From Sthenelais limicola (lineage: Eukaryota > Annelida > Polychaeta > Phyllodocida > Sigalionidae): 64,000 nt of DNA. Shown here in pieces: positions 1 through 11,447 of this stretch (positions are counted from its first letter, which is position 1; each line of letters starts with the position of its first letter). The notes beneath the pieces are model-generated. The model was not told the origin of the DNA, searched no databases, and worked only from the letters and a program-made list of their open reading frames with translations. The DNA lies in NCBI GenBank assembly GCA_942159475.1, contig OW804097.1, positions 34,422,298-34,486,297 on the forward strand, read 5' to 3'. Position numbers and translations under genes: made by a program.

Positions 1-2900
1 GATATATACGGGAGAAGTCGCCTGAGAATGTACAATTCGCCTCTCAAATAACCCAAATCTAAGACAAAATGAGGTTTAAAATACAATCATTTCAACAAAG
101 CCGAAGAGATTTCCTGAATCAAACGAAAGACAACTAGAGTCTGATACCTATACGTACATGTATTTATCACTTTTTAGCGTAATTTAGAAAAATTCACAGA
201 ATGTGAAAAGGCTTAAGCTGCCCATTGTTCATTTTCTGACGACCTGACTAGTATAATTTGACCCTGACCACTACTTCTAATCTACTCCATTGGTAGCACT
301 CGAACACTGTACTTACAACAATTCCAATTCCTGGTGCTAGTTTATTAAAATTTCATAGTACTCTGTTCGTCCTCACTAAAGAGGCTAAAGAGAGTTTAAG
401 TCTCCATTGCTATACATGTGTGCTAGTGAATCTATTATTAACCCAATCTCATAAATTAGAACATATTTGATCAATGGCGGGGTACTCACTGATGGTGGTA
501 GTTATAAATGATCGATAATGCATCTTGGAGTAACGCAGGGCAACTTAGAAACATAGGCAGACCTTATGTATGGGCCAAGGCTTAACAAAAGTACAATCGA
601 CAGCTCTACACATTGAGTAAATTGTGTTAAATGCATTATTAGGCTGAATAATATGGTGAACATTATAGACGCATTGCATGGATGTATATTTGGCATTGTG
701 TAAATGTCGGTCTTTATGCTGGGGAGCTGGGTGACTGACATTCCATGAATTACCACTATATCGGATATAATAGGGAGTTGTGTAAATATATGGAATGTAC
801 CTAGGGTTCAGTCTGTCGAAGGGTTATGCATCACGGTTGCGGCGGGAGACCGAGGGGCGGAGCGCAGCCTAGCCCCAAGGTCTGAACCTGACTGAACCAG
901 ACTGAACCTGTGGTACATTCTATATTTATTACACCCCGAAAATAAATAAAATGAATAAATAAACCGAAATAATAAACTTTTCATTTTGAAGCTTTATATT
1001 TATTATTTCAAAAGAAATTAGGGCGCATTAATACACAATTTGGCTTCCAGTGATCAGGCTTGGCTGCCAGACCTACTTGTTGTATGCGCCAAGGGTGGCA
1101 TAATTTACATGTTATGTGCCAAGGGTGGCATAATTTACATGTTATGCACCACCTTGACCAAGTGTGGCATACATAGATGGAACGTAGCAAGGGGGAAGTC
1201 TGTACACTTGTTATTGACTGAGGGAGCGCGGGAAGTTAGAGGGCGTTAGCCCGAGATCTTCCACGCTCCCGAGGTCACTAACAAGTGTACAGACTTCACC
1301 CGAGCTTTGTTCCATATTTATTACACCCCATTAATAAATAAAAAATATAAATAATTAAAAATAAAAGAAGTAATTTAAGTTTTTGGCGGACCTACTTGTT
1401 GTATGCGCCAAGGGTGACATAACTCACATGTTATGCACCACCTTGACCAAGTGTGACATACAATGCTGAAGGTATAGGAAGCAACAGCACATGGGTGTAA
1501 TAAAATGCTAAAGGTATAGACAACTACAGCACAGGGGTGTAATAATTACTGGTACTGACTATGGCCAAATACAATTAATACAATCGAATACTTTATTTAC
1601 GCACCTTAATCACTTTAAACAATAAATATATGGAATGTACCTAGGGTTCAGTCTGTCCAAGGGTTATGCATCAAGGTTGCGGTGGGAGACCGAGGGGCGG
1701 AGCGCAGCGTAGCCCCAAGGTCTCCCTCCACAACCGAGATGCATAATCCTTGGACAGACTGAACCCGTGGTACATTCTATATTTATTACACCCCGAAAAT
1801 AAATAAAATGAATAAATAAACCAAAATAATAAACTTTTCATTTTTTGAAGCTTTATATTTATTATTTCAAGAGAAATTGGGGCGCATTAATACACAATTT
1901 GGCTTCCAGTGATCAGGCTTGGCTGCCGGACCTACTTGTTGTATGCGCCAAGGGTGGCATAATTTACATGTTATGCACCAAGGGTGGCATAATTCACATG
2001 TTATGCACCACCTTGACCAAGTGTGGCATACAATGCTAAAGGTATAGGCAACTACAGCACAGGGGTGTAATAAATCAATAAACTAACTCTTTAACTGAAA
2101 ACACATAAATCTTCAGACATTCACAATTGCGTGTATTCAATAAGTCTGTTCGATTATGTTGATTTGATATTTGACCCTATTTTTTGTTTTAAATTTGGGT
2201 TATTTGAGGAGTGGTGAAGGTGAATTGTACATTTTCTGGCGCCCTGACCCATATGTGTGCACGAATATGATGGCAGTAGAGAAACAAGGAGGCATGGGAT
2301 GGGGAAAGAGGAAGGAAACATGAGAATAATTTAATTTTCAGAAATAGACCATAAATGTTATGTGTTTCAGGGAAATGAGTCACACGTTGCCAAATTTATA
2401 TTTTTTAAAGTGTTTATTTTACAAGATCACTTTATTGGAATGTTCTGATTTTTGGAGAGTTTATCACGACCGATGTCTCAAATTTCAGGACAATGTATGT
2501 AATATATCCTTTTGTCCAGCTCTTTTAGCTGATCTTTCACCAGCTGTGTTAAGGGTGGTCTCCACTGGCTGCGGTAAGCTCCGCAGTAAGCCTTGCGATG
2601 GTGCTGTGTTGTTGAGCAGTGGCGAGGTCATTCCTACACTGACCATGTAGGCAAGGACCTCGTCATTCCTCTCCACCTACAGAACCAGCACAAACCATCG
2701 CAAGGCTTACCGCAGAGCTTACCGCAGCCAGTGGAGACCACCCTTTAGTTAGAGTCAACTTCCTCAATCCTTCATGCATTCATACATTGCCCTGAAAGGC
2801 CGGACTCTTTCTTGTTCGACTGCGTCAGTCGAGAAAATTAGTTCAGTACACTTTGGGCCTGAGGGAAAACAAAACTATTCCCGATGTATTATATTGAAGA
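1..2900. repeat. Gene-free left flank: tandem palindromic elements
   Basis: No gene is supported. After an R1 piece (22-248) and about 500 unassigned bases, a segment of about 400 bp is present twice (about 783-1190 and 1623-2040). Each copy carries a GC-rich fold-back (arms near 800-930 and 1628-1790, core gaccgaggggcggagcgcag) ending ggtacattctatatttatta, followed by shared sequence containing repeated gccaagggtggcataattta units. A third fold-back (1180-1335, arms aagtctgtacacttgtta and complement) is interposed. R1, R2 and R4 pieces follow at 2172-2745. Confidence 0.6.
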
Positions 2901-2920
2901 AGTGCGAGACATTCTTCATA

Positions 2921-3011
2921 ATATATGACGACGCTTGCTAGGGAATAAAGAGATGACAAGTGGAATAGGTTTGGCCTGAACAGCCAGAAGCTGTTTAATA
3001 ATCAAATATCC
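2921..3011 (-). repeat. Ngaro split repeat B2 (3' terminal)
   Basis: 91 bp identical to B1 at 3356-3446. It marks the 3' end of the element in its own orientation. Confidence 0.88.
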
Positions 3012-3118
3012 CAATCGATATCCACAAATACATAACCTATTAACAATATCACGGCAGTAATAGTTGAAGAATAAGGTAAGTACAAAGACAATATCAGACA
3101 TTGTGAAAAACACAGCAT

Positions 3119-3208
3119 AAAGTTCAAATTTTCCGCGAAAATCGTGCGGGGTGTTGCCTGCTAGGCGAGTGGAGCGAGAGTGGCCCGTTAAGAATCATTG
3201 AGGTGGGT
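3119..3208 (-). repeat. Ngaro split repeat A2
   Basis: 90 bp copy of A1 with a single difference (A for G at 3128 against 7254). It sits between B1 and B2. Confidence 0.88.
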
Positions 3209-3355
3209 GTGTCGCGCTGAACTAGACGGTGATTGGCTGGCGCAGCGATGACGACATAGAGAGGCGTGGTCGCTCAAGCCGAGTGACTATGACGTCAGAC
3301 GGAATCCCTTAGCAAAGGGGGCGTGTCAATATAAGCACTGCGGATGCAGCTTCAC
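3209..3355 (+). promoter_or_regulatory. Promoter-like spacer between Ngaro repeats
   Basis: The spacer between A2 and B1 holds, on the plus strand, an inverted CCAAT box (attgg near 3232), a perfect CRE (tgacgtca, 3290-3297), a GC-rich box (gggggcgtg near 3318) and a TATA-like caatataag. This order resembles a promoter reading antisense to the element's genes. Function is not demonstrated. Confidence 0.3.
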
Positions 3356-3446
3356 ATATATGACGACGCTTGCTAGGGAATAAAGAGATGACAAGTGGAA
3401 TAGGTTTGGCCTGAACAGCCAGAAGCTGTTTAATAATCAAATATCC
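3356..3446 (-). repeat. Ngaro split repeat B1
   Basis: 91 bp identical to 2921-3011; lies just after the recombinase stop codon. Confidence 0.88.
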
Positions 3447-3479
3447 AAACAGCCAAACCGAAGGACACTGTCACAGAAT

Positions 3480-4406
3480 TTAAAGATGATCACATAGCAT
3501 TGAGTCGACTTTCAATTGATGATCCTGTGAAGGAGATATATACTTAGTCACACAAAGAGATTTCCAATGACCTCTTTGACGTATATCTGATAGGGAACAA
3601 CCCATGGATGCCATGAAGGATGCCCCACCACGACGTAGAGAATGAGTAGAAAATTGTCCAGAAAAACCAGCTTTGCATACTAAGTCTTTCAGGTAATTAT
3701 TCAGGAATGTATATGACAATGTTCCTCCAGCAGATAGCCGAAAGAGGAAATCCAAGTCATTATGAGGGCTCTCCATGTATAATTTCTTGAGAAGATGCAC
3801 AGCACACAAGTTCAAATTCCTGGCCTTAGCCACTGGAATGATGAAGGGAGAGGACGAATTCTTTGACGAATTAATTTTAATTTCCATGCCCCATGAAGTA
3901 AATTTAATATCATTCCTTTTCAGAGCATGAGTAGAGTTGATAGCATGTCCAACCCTCAATAGGGTACGAAAGAGAATTATAAAAATAGTCCAAGCAGTTC
4001 TTTCTGATTCTGACGAAAATCTCACAAATTTTCTCATTTCTTGTAGATGGGTTGGAAGTAAAGGGTCTGCTGGCATAATAGAAGATCCAGGGAGATTAAA
4101 AATGCCTCTAAGAGTACATTTTACATCTGGGTGAGACATGGAAACACAGGAAATATTCCTTAACCTGGCTCCAAAAATAACAGCACCCAGATAAGTCATT
4201 ACAGACGAATGTTTCATCTTACTTGACAACCAGGCAGCATACATACACATAATGTCCACATTTATGTAGTTCGAAGTGAGTTTATAAATAGAGAGAAATG
4301 TATTGAAACATTTCCATTGATTGGTCCTTTGAAGCCTGGTATTATCACACACAGATAGTTCTTTTAGTGTCCTGACTCTCTTCCTCAACTGAGCAGGCCC
4401 TGTCAT
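3480..4406 (-). CDS. Ngaro tyrosine recombinase (308 aa)
   Basis: The first ATG is at 4406. An N-terminal core-binding region precedes a catalytic domain with the tyrosine-recombinase residues: Arg151 in LLRVGHAI, His255 and Arg258 in HSLRRGGA, His280 in RGHWKS and the nucleophile Tyr289 in VTKYI. This enzyme integrates the circular DNA copy of the element. It replaces the DDE integrase of LTR retrotransposons. The frame is intact to its TAA at 3480. Confidence 0.88.
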   Translation of the reverse strand: MTGPAQLRKRVRTLKELSVCDNTRLQRTNQWKCFNTFLSIYKLTSNYINVDIMCMYAAWLSSKMKHSSVMTYLGAVIFGARLRNISCVSMSHPDVKCTLRGIFNLPGSSIMPADPLLPTHLQEMRKFVRFSSESERTAWTIFIILFRTLLRVGHAINSTHALKRNDIKFTSWGMEIKINSSKNSSSPFIIPVAKARNLNLCAVHLLKKLYMESPHNDLDFLFRLSAGGTLSYTFLNNYLKDLVCKAGFSGQFSTHSLRRGGASFMASMGCSLSDIRQRGHWKSLCVTKYISPSQDHQLKVDSMLCDHL

Positions 4407-6291
4407 GATAAAATAACATAGAGTCAATGCAACACAAGCCTATCTTCTTCAAGCACACAATCTCAGGAGAATAATCATATAAATAAGGCAAGCGAGACAA
4501 AGTATCAGCCACAAAATTATTTTTTGTGTTAATGTAAATCGGTTCCAGTTCAATGTTGTAGATGAAATTTACCCAGAATATTTCATATAACCATTCCATG
4601 GCTTGAGGGTTACTACTAACACCATTTCTGAGCATTCCTATCACTTGAGTGTTATCAATAAAACATTTGACAGTGTGATCCTTGAACAAATGTTTCCATC
4701 TCTTGAGTCCAACTAACACAGGATATAATTCTTGTATATTTATGTTAGATGCTATGACCCCATCTTTAGGAGGACCACACAAATGATGACATGAAGAATC
4801 GTTGAAGAGAATATTGTTGTCTATCCAGGATCCTGCCAGCCAATCACTATCAAGATACACACCAAATCCTTTGCTTGAAGAATCTGACACCATAGGGAGA
4901 TGAAAAATATTTCGAGTAATGAGACGTCTGCCATTAAAAAATTCAGTAAAGGCAGACCACCATCTCAAGTCCCTTCTAAATGCAGTAGAAATTCTCAAAC
5001 GATTGATATGTTTAGTCACCATCACTTTGTAGGAGTCAAAGAATTTTCTACAAAAGGTACGACCACCTTTATAAACTGTTGAGCAATGGCTCACATACCC
5101 ACAGGCTCGTTCAAGTTCTTTCTTGGTAATAAACTCCTTTTCGTGGAGATTTTTTGTCAATAAATTCAGTTTTTTAACCTTATCAACAGGCAAAGACAAG
5201 GACATATCAGTAGAATTAATGTCGAGGCCTAAATATTTGCACAATGTAGAAGGAGATGTTACTTTATGCCAGGCCACATAAAATCCTAGATATCTAAGTA
5301 AAGCAATGACAGTATCTCTGGCAGCTATACATTCTCCTACTGTAGGAGCACACACAAAATAATCATCGAGGTAATTAACTACCTTTACATTGCAAGCATT
5401 AAGTAATACTTCTGCCACAAAATTTGAAATGGAATCGAAGTAACATGGACCTGTCTTGAGGCCAAAACACATACGATTATCAACAAAATACCTGTCGACA
5501 CCATTGATATTCCATACAAATCCGCAAAAAGTTCTATGTTCAGGCTTGATGGACACAGCCCTATAAGCTGATTTAATGTCTATAACCGACATGTAATAAT
5601 CGTCTCGAACCAGGTTGACAGCATCATCCACAGATTTATATGTAAAAGTACGTATCAAGGAATCACAATTGTCGTTTACAGATTTACCAAAAGGCCTACT
5701 ACAATCGGTAATAGGCCGAATACCACCATCGGGTTTACTGACAGCGCCAAGGGAATGAATACAATGAGGTTTAAAATCGACGATAGAAATAAAACCTTCA
5801 TCTATCTCTGTTGCGATAACATTATCCATCTTCTTCCTAGGAACATCATCAAGTATCGAGCTGTAATTCTTACATTCGTAGGGCTCTGGAATCGTGTCGA
5901 CTACATCAAATCCATCGCAAATACCAAAATACACATTTAAATATTTTTCTACGAATTTACTACCTTGTGAAAACATGGCATAAGCGAACCTACAAGGTTT
6001 AAGTTGAGTCGGGAGACCTCCCAACCGATAAATACAAGTACAAATGCCCTTGGCGCAATCACTATAAACAGTAATATCGACACCCGACGGCGAACTCGGA
6101 GCAGTAAAAATACATGTACCACCCTCACAATAATTACCAGTATTTACAAAATTGGATATATCTTGGAAAATATCACAATAAACATCATCATGTTCATAAA
6201 TAGGTTTAAAATAAGCAAACAGAGAAGATTCAGAAGAAAACTCATCTGCACAAGTGTCCAAAAAGTCAAAATGTCCACAGCCAGCCGCCAT
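4345..6291 (-). CDS. Ngaro reverse transcriptase / RNase H (648 aa from first ATG)
   Basis: Counted from the ATG at 6291, the RT fingers/palm has SVIDIKSAYR with Asp238, and YLDD at 307-310 as the catalytic motif. RNase H follows with Asp470 (VSDSSSKGFG), Glu521 (NIQELYP), Asp546 (FIDNTQ) and Asp596 (FVADTLSRL), so all four acidic residues are present. The frame is open upstream of the ATG all the way to the gag TAG, so the true N-terminus may be reached by readthrough. The 3' end overlaps the recombinase frame by 62 nt in another frame. Confidence 0.88.
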   Translation of the reverse strand: MAAGCGHFDFLDTCADEFSSESSLFAYFKPIYEHDDVYCDIFQDISNFVNTGNYCEGGTCIFTAPSSPSGVDITVYSDCAKGICTCIYRLGGLPTQLKPCRFAYAMFSQGSKFVEKYLNVYFGICDGFDVVDTIPEPYECKNYSSILDDVPRKKMDNVIATEIDEGFISIVDFKPHCIHSLGAVSKPDGGIRPITDCSRPFGKSVNDNCDSLIRTFTYKSVDDAVNLVRDDYYMSVIDIKSAYRAVSIKPEHRTFCGFVWNINGVDRYFVDNRMCFGLKTGPCYFDSISNFVAEVLLNACNVKVVNYLDDYFVCAPTVGECIAARDTVIALLRYLGFYVAWHKVTSPSTLCKYLGLDINSTDMSLSLPVDKVKKLNLLTKNLHEKEFITKKELERACGYVSHCSTVYKGGRTFCRKFFDSYKVMVTKHINRLRISTAFRRDLRWWSAFTEFFNGRRLITRNIFHLPMVSDSSSKGFGVYLDSDWLAGSWIDNNILFNDSSCHHLCGPPKDGVIASNINIQELYPVLVGLKRWKHLFKDHTVKCFIDNTQVIGMLRNGVSSNPQAMEWLYEIFWVNFIYNIELEPIYINTKNNFVADTLSRLPYLYDYSPEIVCLKKIGLCCIDSMLFYHDRACSVEEESQDTKRTICV

Positions 6292-6420
6292 CTTGCCGGA
6301 AGTAGCCAAAGGGGTTTTCTCACCTTTGACCCGGTCGGCCTGGCAACTGGAATCATCAACCTTGACCTCGTCGTCTCGGGGAATACCTTCCGGGACGATT
6401 CCCTGCTTGCTTTCCTCATC

Positions 6421-7233
6421 CTATTTCGATGACTTGACAGTACAGGATTTTGACGAATGGTCATTGCTAAGGCAATTAGCACAGCGATGTGGAAATTCAC
6501 ATGATGATTTGGGACATCCCCCAGCAGAATTAAACTTGAAACAGATCTTTTCTTTACGTTTAACCAAGCCGGAACTCTTCTTATCCACTTTGTCAACAAT
6601 AGCCCGCTTAGAATTCTCGAATGAATATGAACGGAGAATCTCCTCTTGCTTTACATCGTTAAATGCTTCTAGGCCCACCTTATTCGCTCTTGTACGAACT
6701 GCCTTATCATAGGAAACACTAGCTTTCAATTGATAAATCTGTGATTGGGCCTTTTCACACATCGTGACAGCATGATTCACTACCCCCGATAGTTCACCGT
6801 AAGGTCTCTCATCGAGAACCAGCTTAGCGATCAGTTTAAGATTCACTAACATTAACGATTCAAAATTGGTAATTTCTTCACCTTTTTCTAACACAGACGT
6901 ATAGTCAAATGGCTTGGATTTCTCACGAGAAGACGACCTCCTCCTTCTCCTACGATCCGAATTACGGACGTCGTATATCGAACTGTCAGCACTCGGGCTC
7001 CTCGAACGATGAGATGAGAAGGTAACATCTTCCTCATGTTGACGGCCCTGTTCACCACTAGCTCCGGCCTCAACTTCCACCGGAGGGCGTTCTGCCACGA
7101 CACGAACCAAATCCTGAATCATTGATTCTAAATTATCCAATCTCGTCTCCATTTGCCGACCACAGTTGGATCCAGTTGGAGCAATATGAATAGTCTTGCA
7201 TTTAGCACACATCCTAGCCTTTGACTTCACCAT
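6421..7233 (-). CDS. Ngaro gag-like protein with zinc fingers (270 aa)
   Basis: The first ATG is at 7233; a TTG four codons upstream is not a likely start. The protein has an N-terminal paired-Cys motif (CAKC, then a further Cys), a short heptad-like helix (METRLDNLESMIQDLV), an Arg/Ser-rich tract (RRRRRRSSSREKSK) and two C-terminal zinc fingers: a C-x8-C-x4-C-x3-H finger and a retroviral-type C-x2-C-x4-H-x4-C knuckle. This is what a nucleic-acid-binding capsid protein of a retroelement looks like. The stop is TAG at 6423-6421; the same frame stays open beyond it into the RT frame. Confidence 0.8.
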   Translation of the reverse strand: MVKSKARMCAKCKTIHIAPTGSNCGRQMETRLDNLESMIQDLVRVVAERPPVEVEAGASGEQGRQHEEDVTFSSHRSRSPSADSSIYDVRNSDRRRRRRSSSREKSKPFDYTSVLEKGEEITNFESLMLVNLKLIAKLVLDERPYGELSGVVNHAVTMCEKAQSQIYQLKASVSYDKAVRTRANKVGLEAFNDVKQEEILRSYSFENSKRAIVDKVDKKSSGLVKRKEKICFKFNSAGGCPKSSCEFPHRCANCLSNDHSSKSCTVKSSK

Positions 7234-7244
7234 CTTGACGTTCA

Positions 7245-7334
7245 AAAGTTCAAGTTTTCCGCGAAAATCGTGCGGGGTGTTGCCTGCTAGGCGAGTGGAG
7301 CGAGAGTGGCCCGTTAAGAATCATTGAGGTGGGT
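7245..7334 (-). repeat. Ngaro split repeat A1 (5' terminal)
   Basis: 90 bp matching 3119-3208. It lies directly upstream of the gag start and defines the 5' end of the element. Confidence 0.88.
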
Positions 7335-8440
7335 TGTTGAGCGAGAAATTAATCAACGCAACACACAGAGATGTATGCTTCAAGTCAGTAGGATCACTTA
7401 AAAGAGATCGAACTAATCGCTGGTCTTTATTTTTATACTAGACAGATTAGAACGAATACACTGGGCCTGCGCTGATTGGCTTAGGTCTCTCTGGACCAAT
7501 TAATTAACAGGTTAGATTAGAGATCCAATCAGCCACAGGATAACAATGATAGGAAAATATTAAAACGAGATTCAGAGTGACCACTGCCACTCTGACCAAT
7601 CTCTTTGGATGGTGATCAGGTCACGGGGTTGTCTCCCCTCCCCCTCTCCCTCCCGTTCTTAATCAATACCCCCCTCCCCTGACCTGGCGGTCAGCCCCTC
7701 CCCTCCCTTCCCATGTGATCAACTTTGAGATAACGGTCAGACCTGGACCTCACCTGTACCTTTGGACTTTGGAGTGATAAGAAATCCGCGAGTGTTGTGG
7801 CGGTAAGAAAGTGTAGTGAGCCTTCTGGCCGGTAGGGGCGTGATGAATGTGTGTCTGAATGAGACTACTTTCACTTAAAAATTAGACAATTTGCGCTGTC
7901 AATTTTACAATATGATGAATGCTTATTAGGAATATTAGCGAAACCATGTAGTGCCAAACCAGTGAAATTCTCATTGGGAAGAAGGAATTCTTTTTATTCT
8001 CTAATAAAGCCGGGTACCCCCTGGAGGGGATCAGTGTAATACTTAGGGCGAATTTTCTCATTAACATCATTTGTTATATATATCTGATGAGGTTAATACA
8101 GCCTGGATGCAATATCCAGGTAACAAGAGCACCCCTTGTTGATGCCGCTGTGGCATCACCAAGGGTATGAAAGAGGTCTTAGTAACCCACGTCTGACGAA
8201 TGTGACGTTATTCAGTTGCATGGTAGCATCATCAGGGGAAGGTTGTGCACTTGTTTCGTCCAAATGGTTATTAGGATGATGACGATATGATAATTCTGTT
8301 TTGGGGCGACCTATACGTCAATTCATACCTAAAATACAACTTTTATTACATCATAACTAAAAGTTACTGCTAAAAGTTACTGCTAAAAGTGATTAAAGTT
8401 ACATCATAACTATAGGTTACTGCTACACAGCAGTGTGCAA

Positions 8441-8671
8441 GGTCAGATTTTCAGAAAATGTACAATTCGCCTTCACCAATCCTCTCAAATAACCCACATT
8501 TAAGACAAAAAATTAGCTTCAAAATGCAGTTTAACATAACAGAACTGATACTTTAAATCAATGTGATACCAAATATACTCAGATATTCTCGGTACTCTTC
8601 ATTTTTCAGCCTAATTTAGCAGAATTTACTAAATGTGTAGAGCTGCCAATTGCACATTTTCTGAAAATCTG
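8441..8671. mobile_element. R1 inverted-repeat element (exemplar of a ~235 bp family)
   Basis: A non-autonomous DNA element with about 28-bp terminal inverted repeats beginning gggtcagattttcagaaa and ending with its complement. Other copies or pieces: 22-248, 2172-2248, 9578-9813, 10015-10249, 12609-12847, 13915-14152, 16347-16530, 17438-17585, 27531-27765, 29245-29312, 29444-29691, 29949-30186, 30829-31070, 36869-37109, 37207-37790 (interrupted), 41415-41650, 41726-41905, 42754-42991, 48109-48345, 52073-52309, 55033-55276, 55553-55791, 56742-56803, 56805-57052, 57771-57994, 58994-59032, 60427-60663, 60680-60917, 61035-61273, 62240-62480. Two interior subfamilies exist: one with catttaagac and aacagaactgata, one with gacgaaaataaag and aaacagattgctag. 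Confidence 0.85.
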
Positions 8672-11447
8672 ACCCACAAACATCCTAAATGAAAAAACGA
8701 ATAAAAAAATAACATGATACAAGCATGATGATGACATAAGCATTAGCATGTAGGGAGGATAGCACAGTTCATGATTGTTGTCTATTAGAAGAACTCACCT
8801 AATCCTTTTCATGAAATTACAGAAAAGTGTTACCTCATTGATAATTATATCCTCATTGATAATTATATGTGATGTGTTTAGGAAAATGAGTCACAAGTCG
8901 CAAAATTGATATTTTTCAAAGTGTTTTTTTCACAAGATCTCTTTCTTGAAATGTTCTGATTTTTAGAGGGTGTTAATTGCACTTATAGTCATATAAATCC
9001 GTGTATGAAATTTCGGGACATTGTATTAAATATCCTTGCGTTTTGAAGGCCTTTGTATGGAGTATATTTAGTCACTTTACTGGTAATTACCCATCCAGAA
9101 ACCTTGCAACCTTTTTTTTTTCAAAAATAAAAATATCAAACTTAAAAATATAGAAATACTTATTAGGTGCCCTAGTGTTTACTATCATTGGAATCGGCTT
9201 GATCTCCTCTTTTCAAATATATTATGATATCTCAAAATCCATATTTTGCGACTTATGACTCATTTTCCTAAAACGGATAACAATATCAATAAAAACGTTT
9301 ATCAATCAATGAAGTGGAATAAATACATGTAGAGGTCGCGTGTGTCATGTAGATGCAATACTTCAGTTATCATTGGTCTACATAGATAATTCAGCAAGTC
9401 TTTCAGTTCACACTTAATTGATTGATTGTCATATTTTTATATATTTACGTTCACTAGATACATAATTAATCATGCTGCTACTACATTCTTGAGAAAAGAA
9501 GTTCTCTAACAAATGTCTAGGGTTGGAATGTACACCGAACATGTAGTAAAGTTGGAGCAAATCTTTTCTGCAAAGGGTCTGCAGATTTTCAGAACATGTA
9601 TAATTTACTTTCACCAATCCTCTCAAATAACACACATTTCAGACGAAAATAAAGTTCAAAATACAGTTCAACCTAACAAAACAGATTGCTAGAATCAATC
9701 CAATGCCACATATACTCGTATTTACCTAGTATTGGCCAAATTGCAGCCAAATTTAGCAGTATTTACTAAATGTGTAGAGCTGCCAATTGTACATTTTCTG
9801 AGAATCTGACCCATATAAGGACAATTATGACAATATTAGAAGTATAGAGCACCAGCATTGTGTTTTCATTTAGTATGTCCTGAATATGTGTAATGAATAT
9901 CTATGAATGAGTCAGAAAGCTACCACATCACTGCCAATTTCAAATAACAGAGACATGACAGTTGAGCCACTATAGAGTGATGTACCCCAATACACTAATC
10001 ACCTCCCTGTATCTGGGTCAGATTTTCAGAAAATGTACAATTGGCAGCTCAACATATTTAGTAAACTCTGCTAAATCCTAATGATAAATGATAAATTTTG
10101 GGTATATCTGAGTATATTAGTTATCGCATTGATTTAAAGTATCAGTTCTGTTATGTTAAACTGCATTTTGAAGCTCATTTCTCCCTTAAATGCGGGTTAT
10201 TTGAGAGGATTGGTGAAGGCGAATTGTACATTTTTTGAAAATCTGACCCACCTTCTAGTGACCTCATTCCAAAATGGAACTGAAATTACAGACCCGAACT
10301 ACCCCTCATGACCATGGTTTTCTGCTGGCTCACATTTATTTTCTCGGACTACCTTGCACTCAAAACTCTTTAAAACTATGAACTTATAGAATTGGACTTC
10401 TTCTGATTAAATAATGAGGTTGTATACTGTCATCTGTGAGAATTGCAATCGGGTGGGGAAAGCCACTAGATATGAAAATAGCTAGGAGGTCTATAATGAG
10501 GCTTCTCCATGTAGGCTTACTATCCCTCAGCAACCTTGGTTGGTCCAGAAAGTGTGCCCGCAAGAGGTTCAGGGAAGTCAGGGGTAGTCTTAGGCTATTT
10601 ACTTGTATAATTATAGAGTCTTTTTCTTATTTTCAATGACAATGCCCTCCATCCGCCCTGCTCTCCCTCCCTCCTACCTAACTTAAAACTTGAGTGAAAC
10701 TATTATGTTTATGAGTGTGTGGCTATACTATATTGAGGATAGTGCGAACAGAAGTATATATATGGTATACGCCCTACAAACACCAGGGGGTCGGCACCTT
10801 TTAAATAGGTGAGTTGCGTATTACACTGGTCATGTTAAAAATGGTCAACTGAATGATAACTGTAGTGATCACAAACAAACTCTCTCAAAAACAAAAACCT
10901 TAATCCTTAGGCGTTATTAGACATTCCTTAGAGACTATATACTAAGGGAGTAAAGAGGACAAATCCCCTGAGTCACGAGATGTTGATGTTAATGTAATGT
11001 TATAACAAGCACTTATACTGATGTAAGCATGTAAATTTACTCCAACCCTTATTTGACCGTTCTGCAAGGCTAACTAGCCAAGTGTACTTTATGTTATTTT
11101 ATCTTGCTTTATTCTATTGTTAGCTATGTGTAATCCATTATTTACTATTTAGATGTAGAAGGGTCCGTCGGAAGAACTATCTTTGACAGAGATGAGATTC
11201 CTATTTTCATATAGACCTTATGTATGACAAAATGAAAATAAAGTTTCAATATATATATATATATATATATTTGTAGATTACAAAATTGTAGTGTATTTAC
11301 CTTACACATTATAACATTGCAATGCCTGTGTGCCTGTGTTATTGGTAGCAAGTGTAATAAAGATTAAGTGCAGATTATAAAATCTTGCATAGTTTATGGA
11401 ATTTTGTGAGATGACTGACAGAAAAAGATTCTGTTGTGATGTGTATT

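Larger units (their letters stand above)
2921..7334 (-). mobile_element. Ngaro-type tyrosine-recombinase retrotransposon, apparently full length
   Basis: Read on the minus strand the element is A1 (7334-7245), gag, RT/RNase H, tyrosine recombinase, B1 (3446-3356), A2 (3208-3119), B2 (3011-2921). This A1-ORFs-B1-A2-B2 split direct repeat is the defining end structure of Ngaro and relatives in the DIRS order, which integrate a circular intermediate with a tyrosine recombinase and make no target duplication. B1 and B2 are identical over 91 bp and A1 and A2 differ at one of 90 bases, so insertion is recent. All three frames are open except one amber codon between gag and RT. No methyltransferase domain of the DIRS1 group is present. 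Confidence 0.9.

Noticed and set aside
4407..4427. Extended N-terminus for the recombinase, RT and gag frames
   Set aside because: The extensions begin at TTG codons; the first ATGs (4406, 6291, 7233) are more credible starts.
6254..6712. 152-codon plus-strand frame within the Ngaro element, and a 151-codon minus-strand frame at 6144-6599
   Set aside because: They are shadows of gag and RT in other frames without zinc-finger or RT motifs.
10436..10639. 67-codon open frame in the left flank
   Set aside because: No recognisable protein character, no splice or start context, and AT-rich surroundings.
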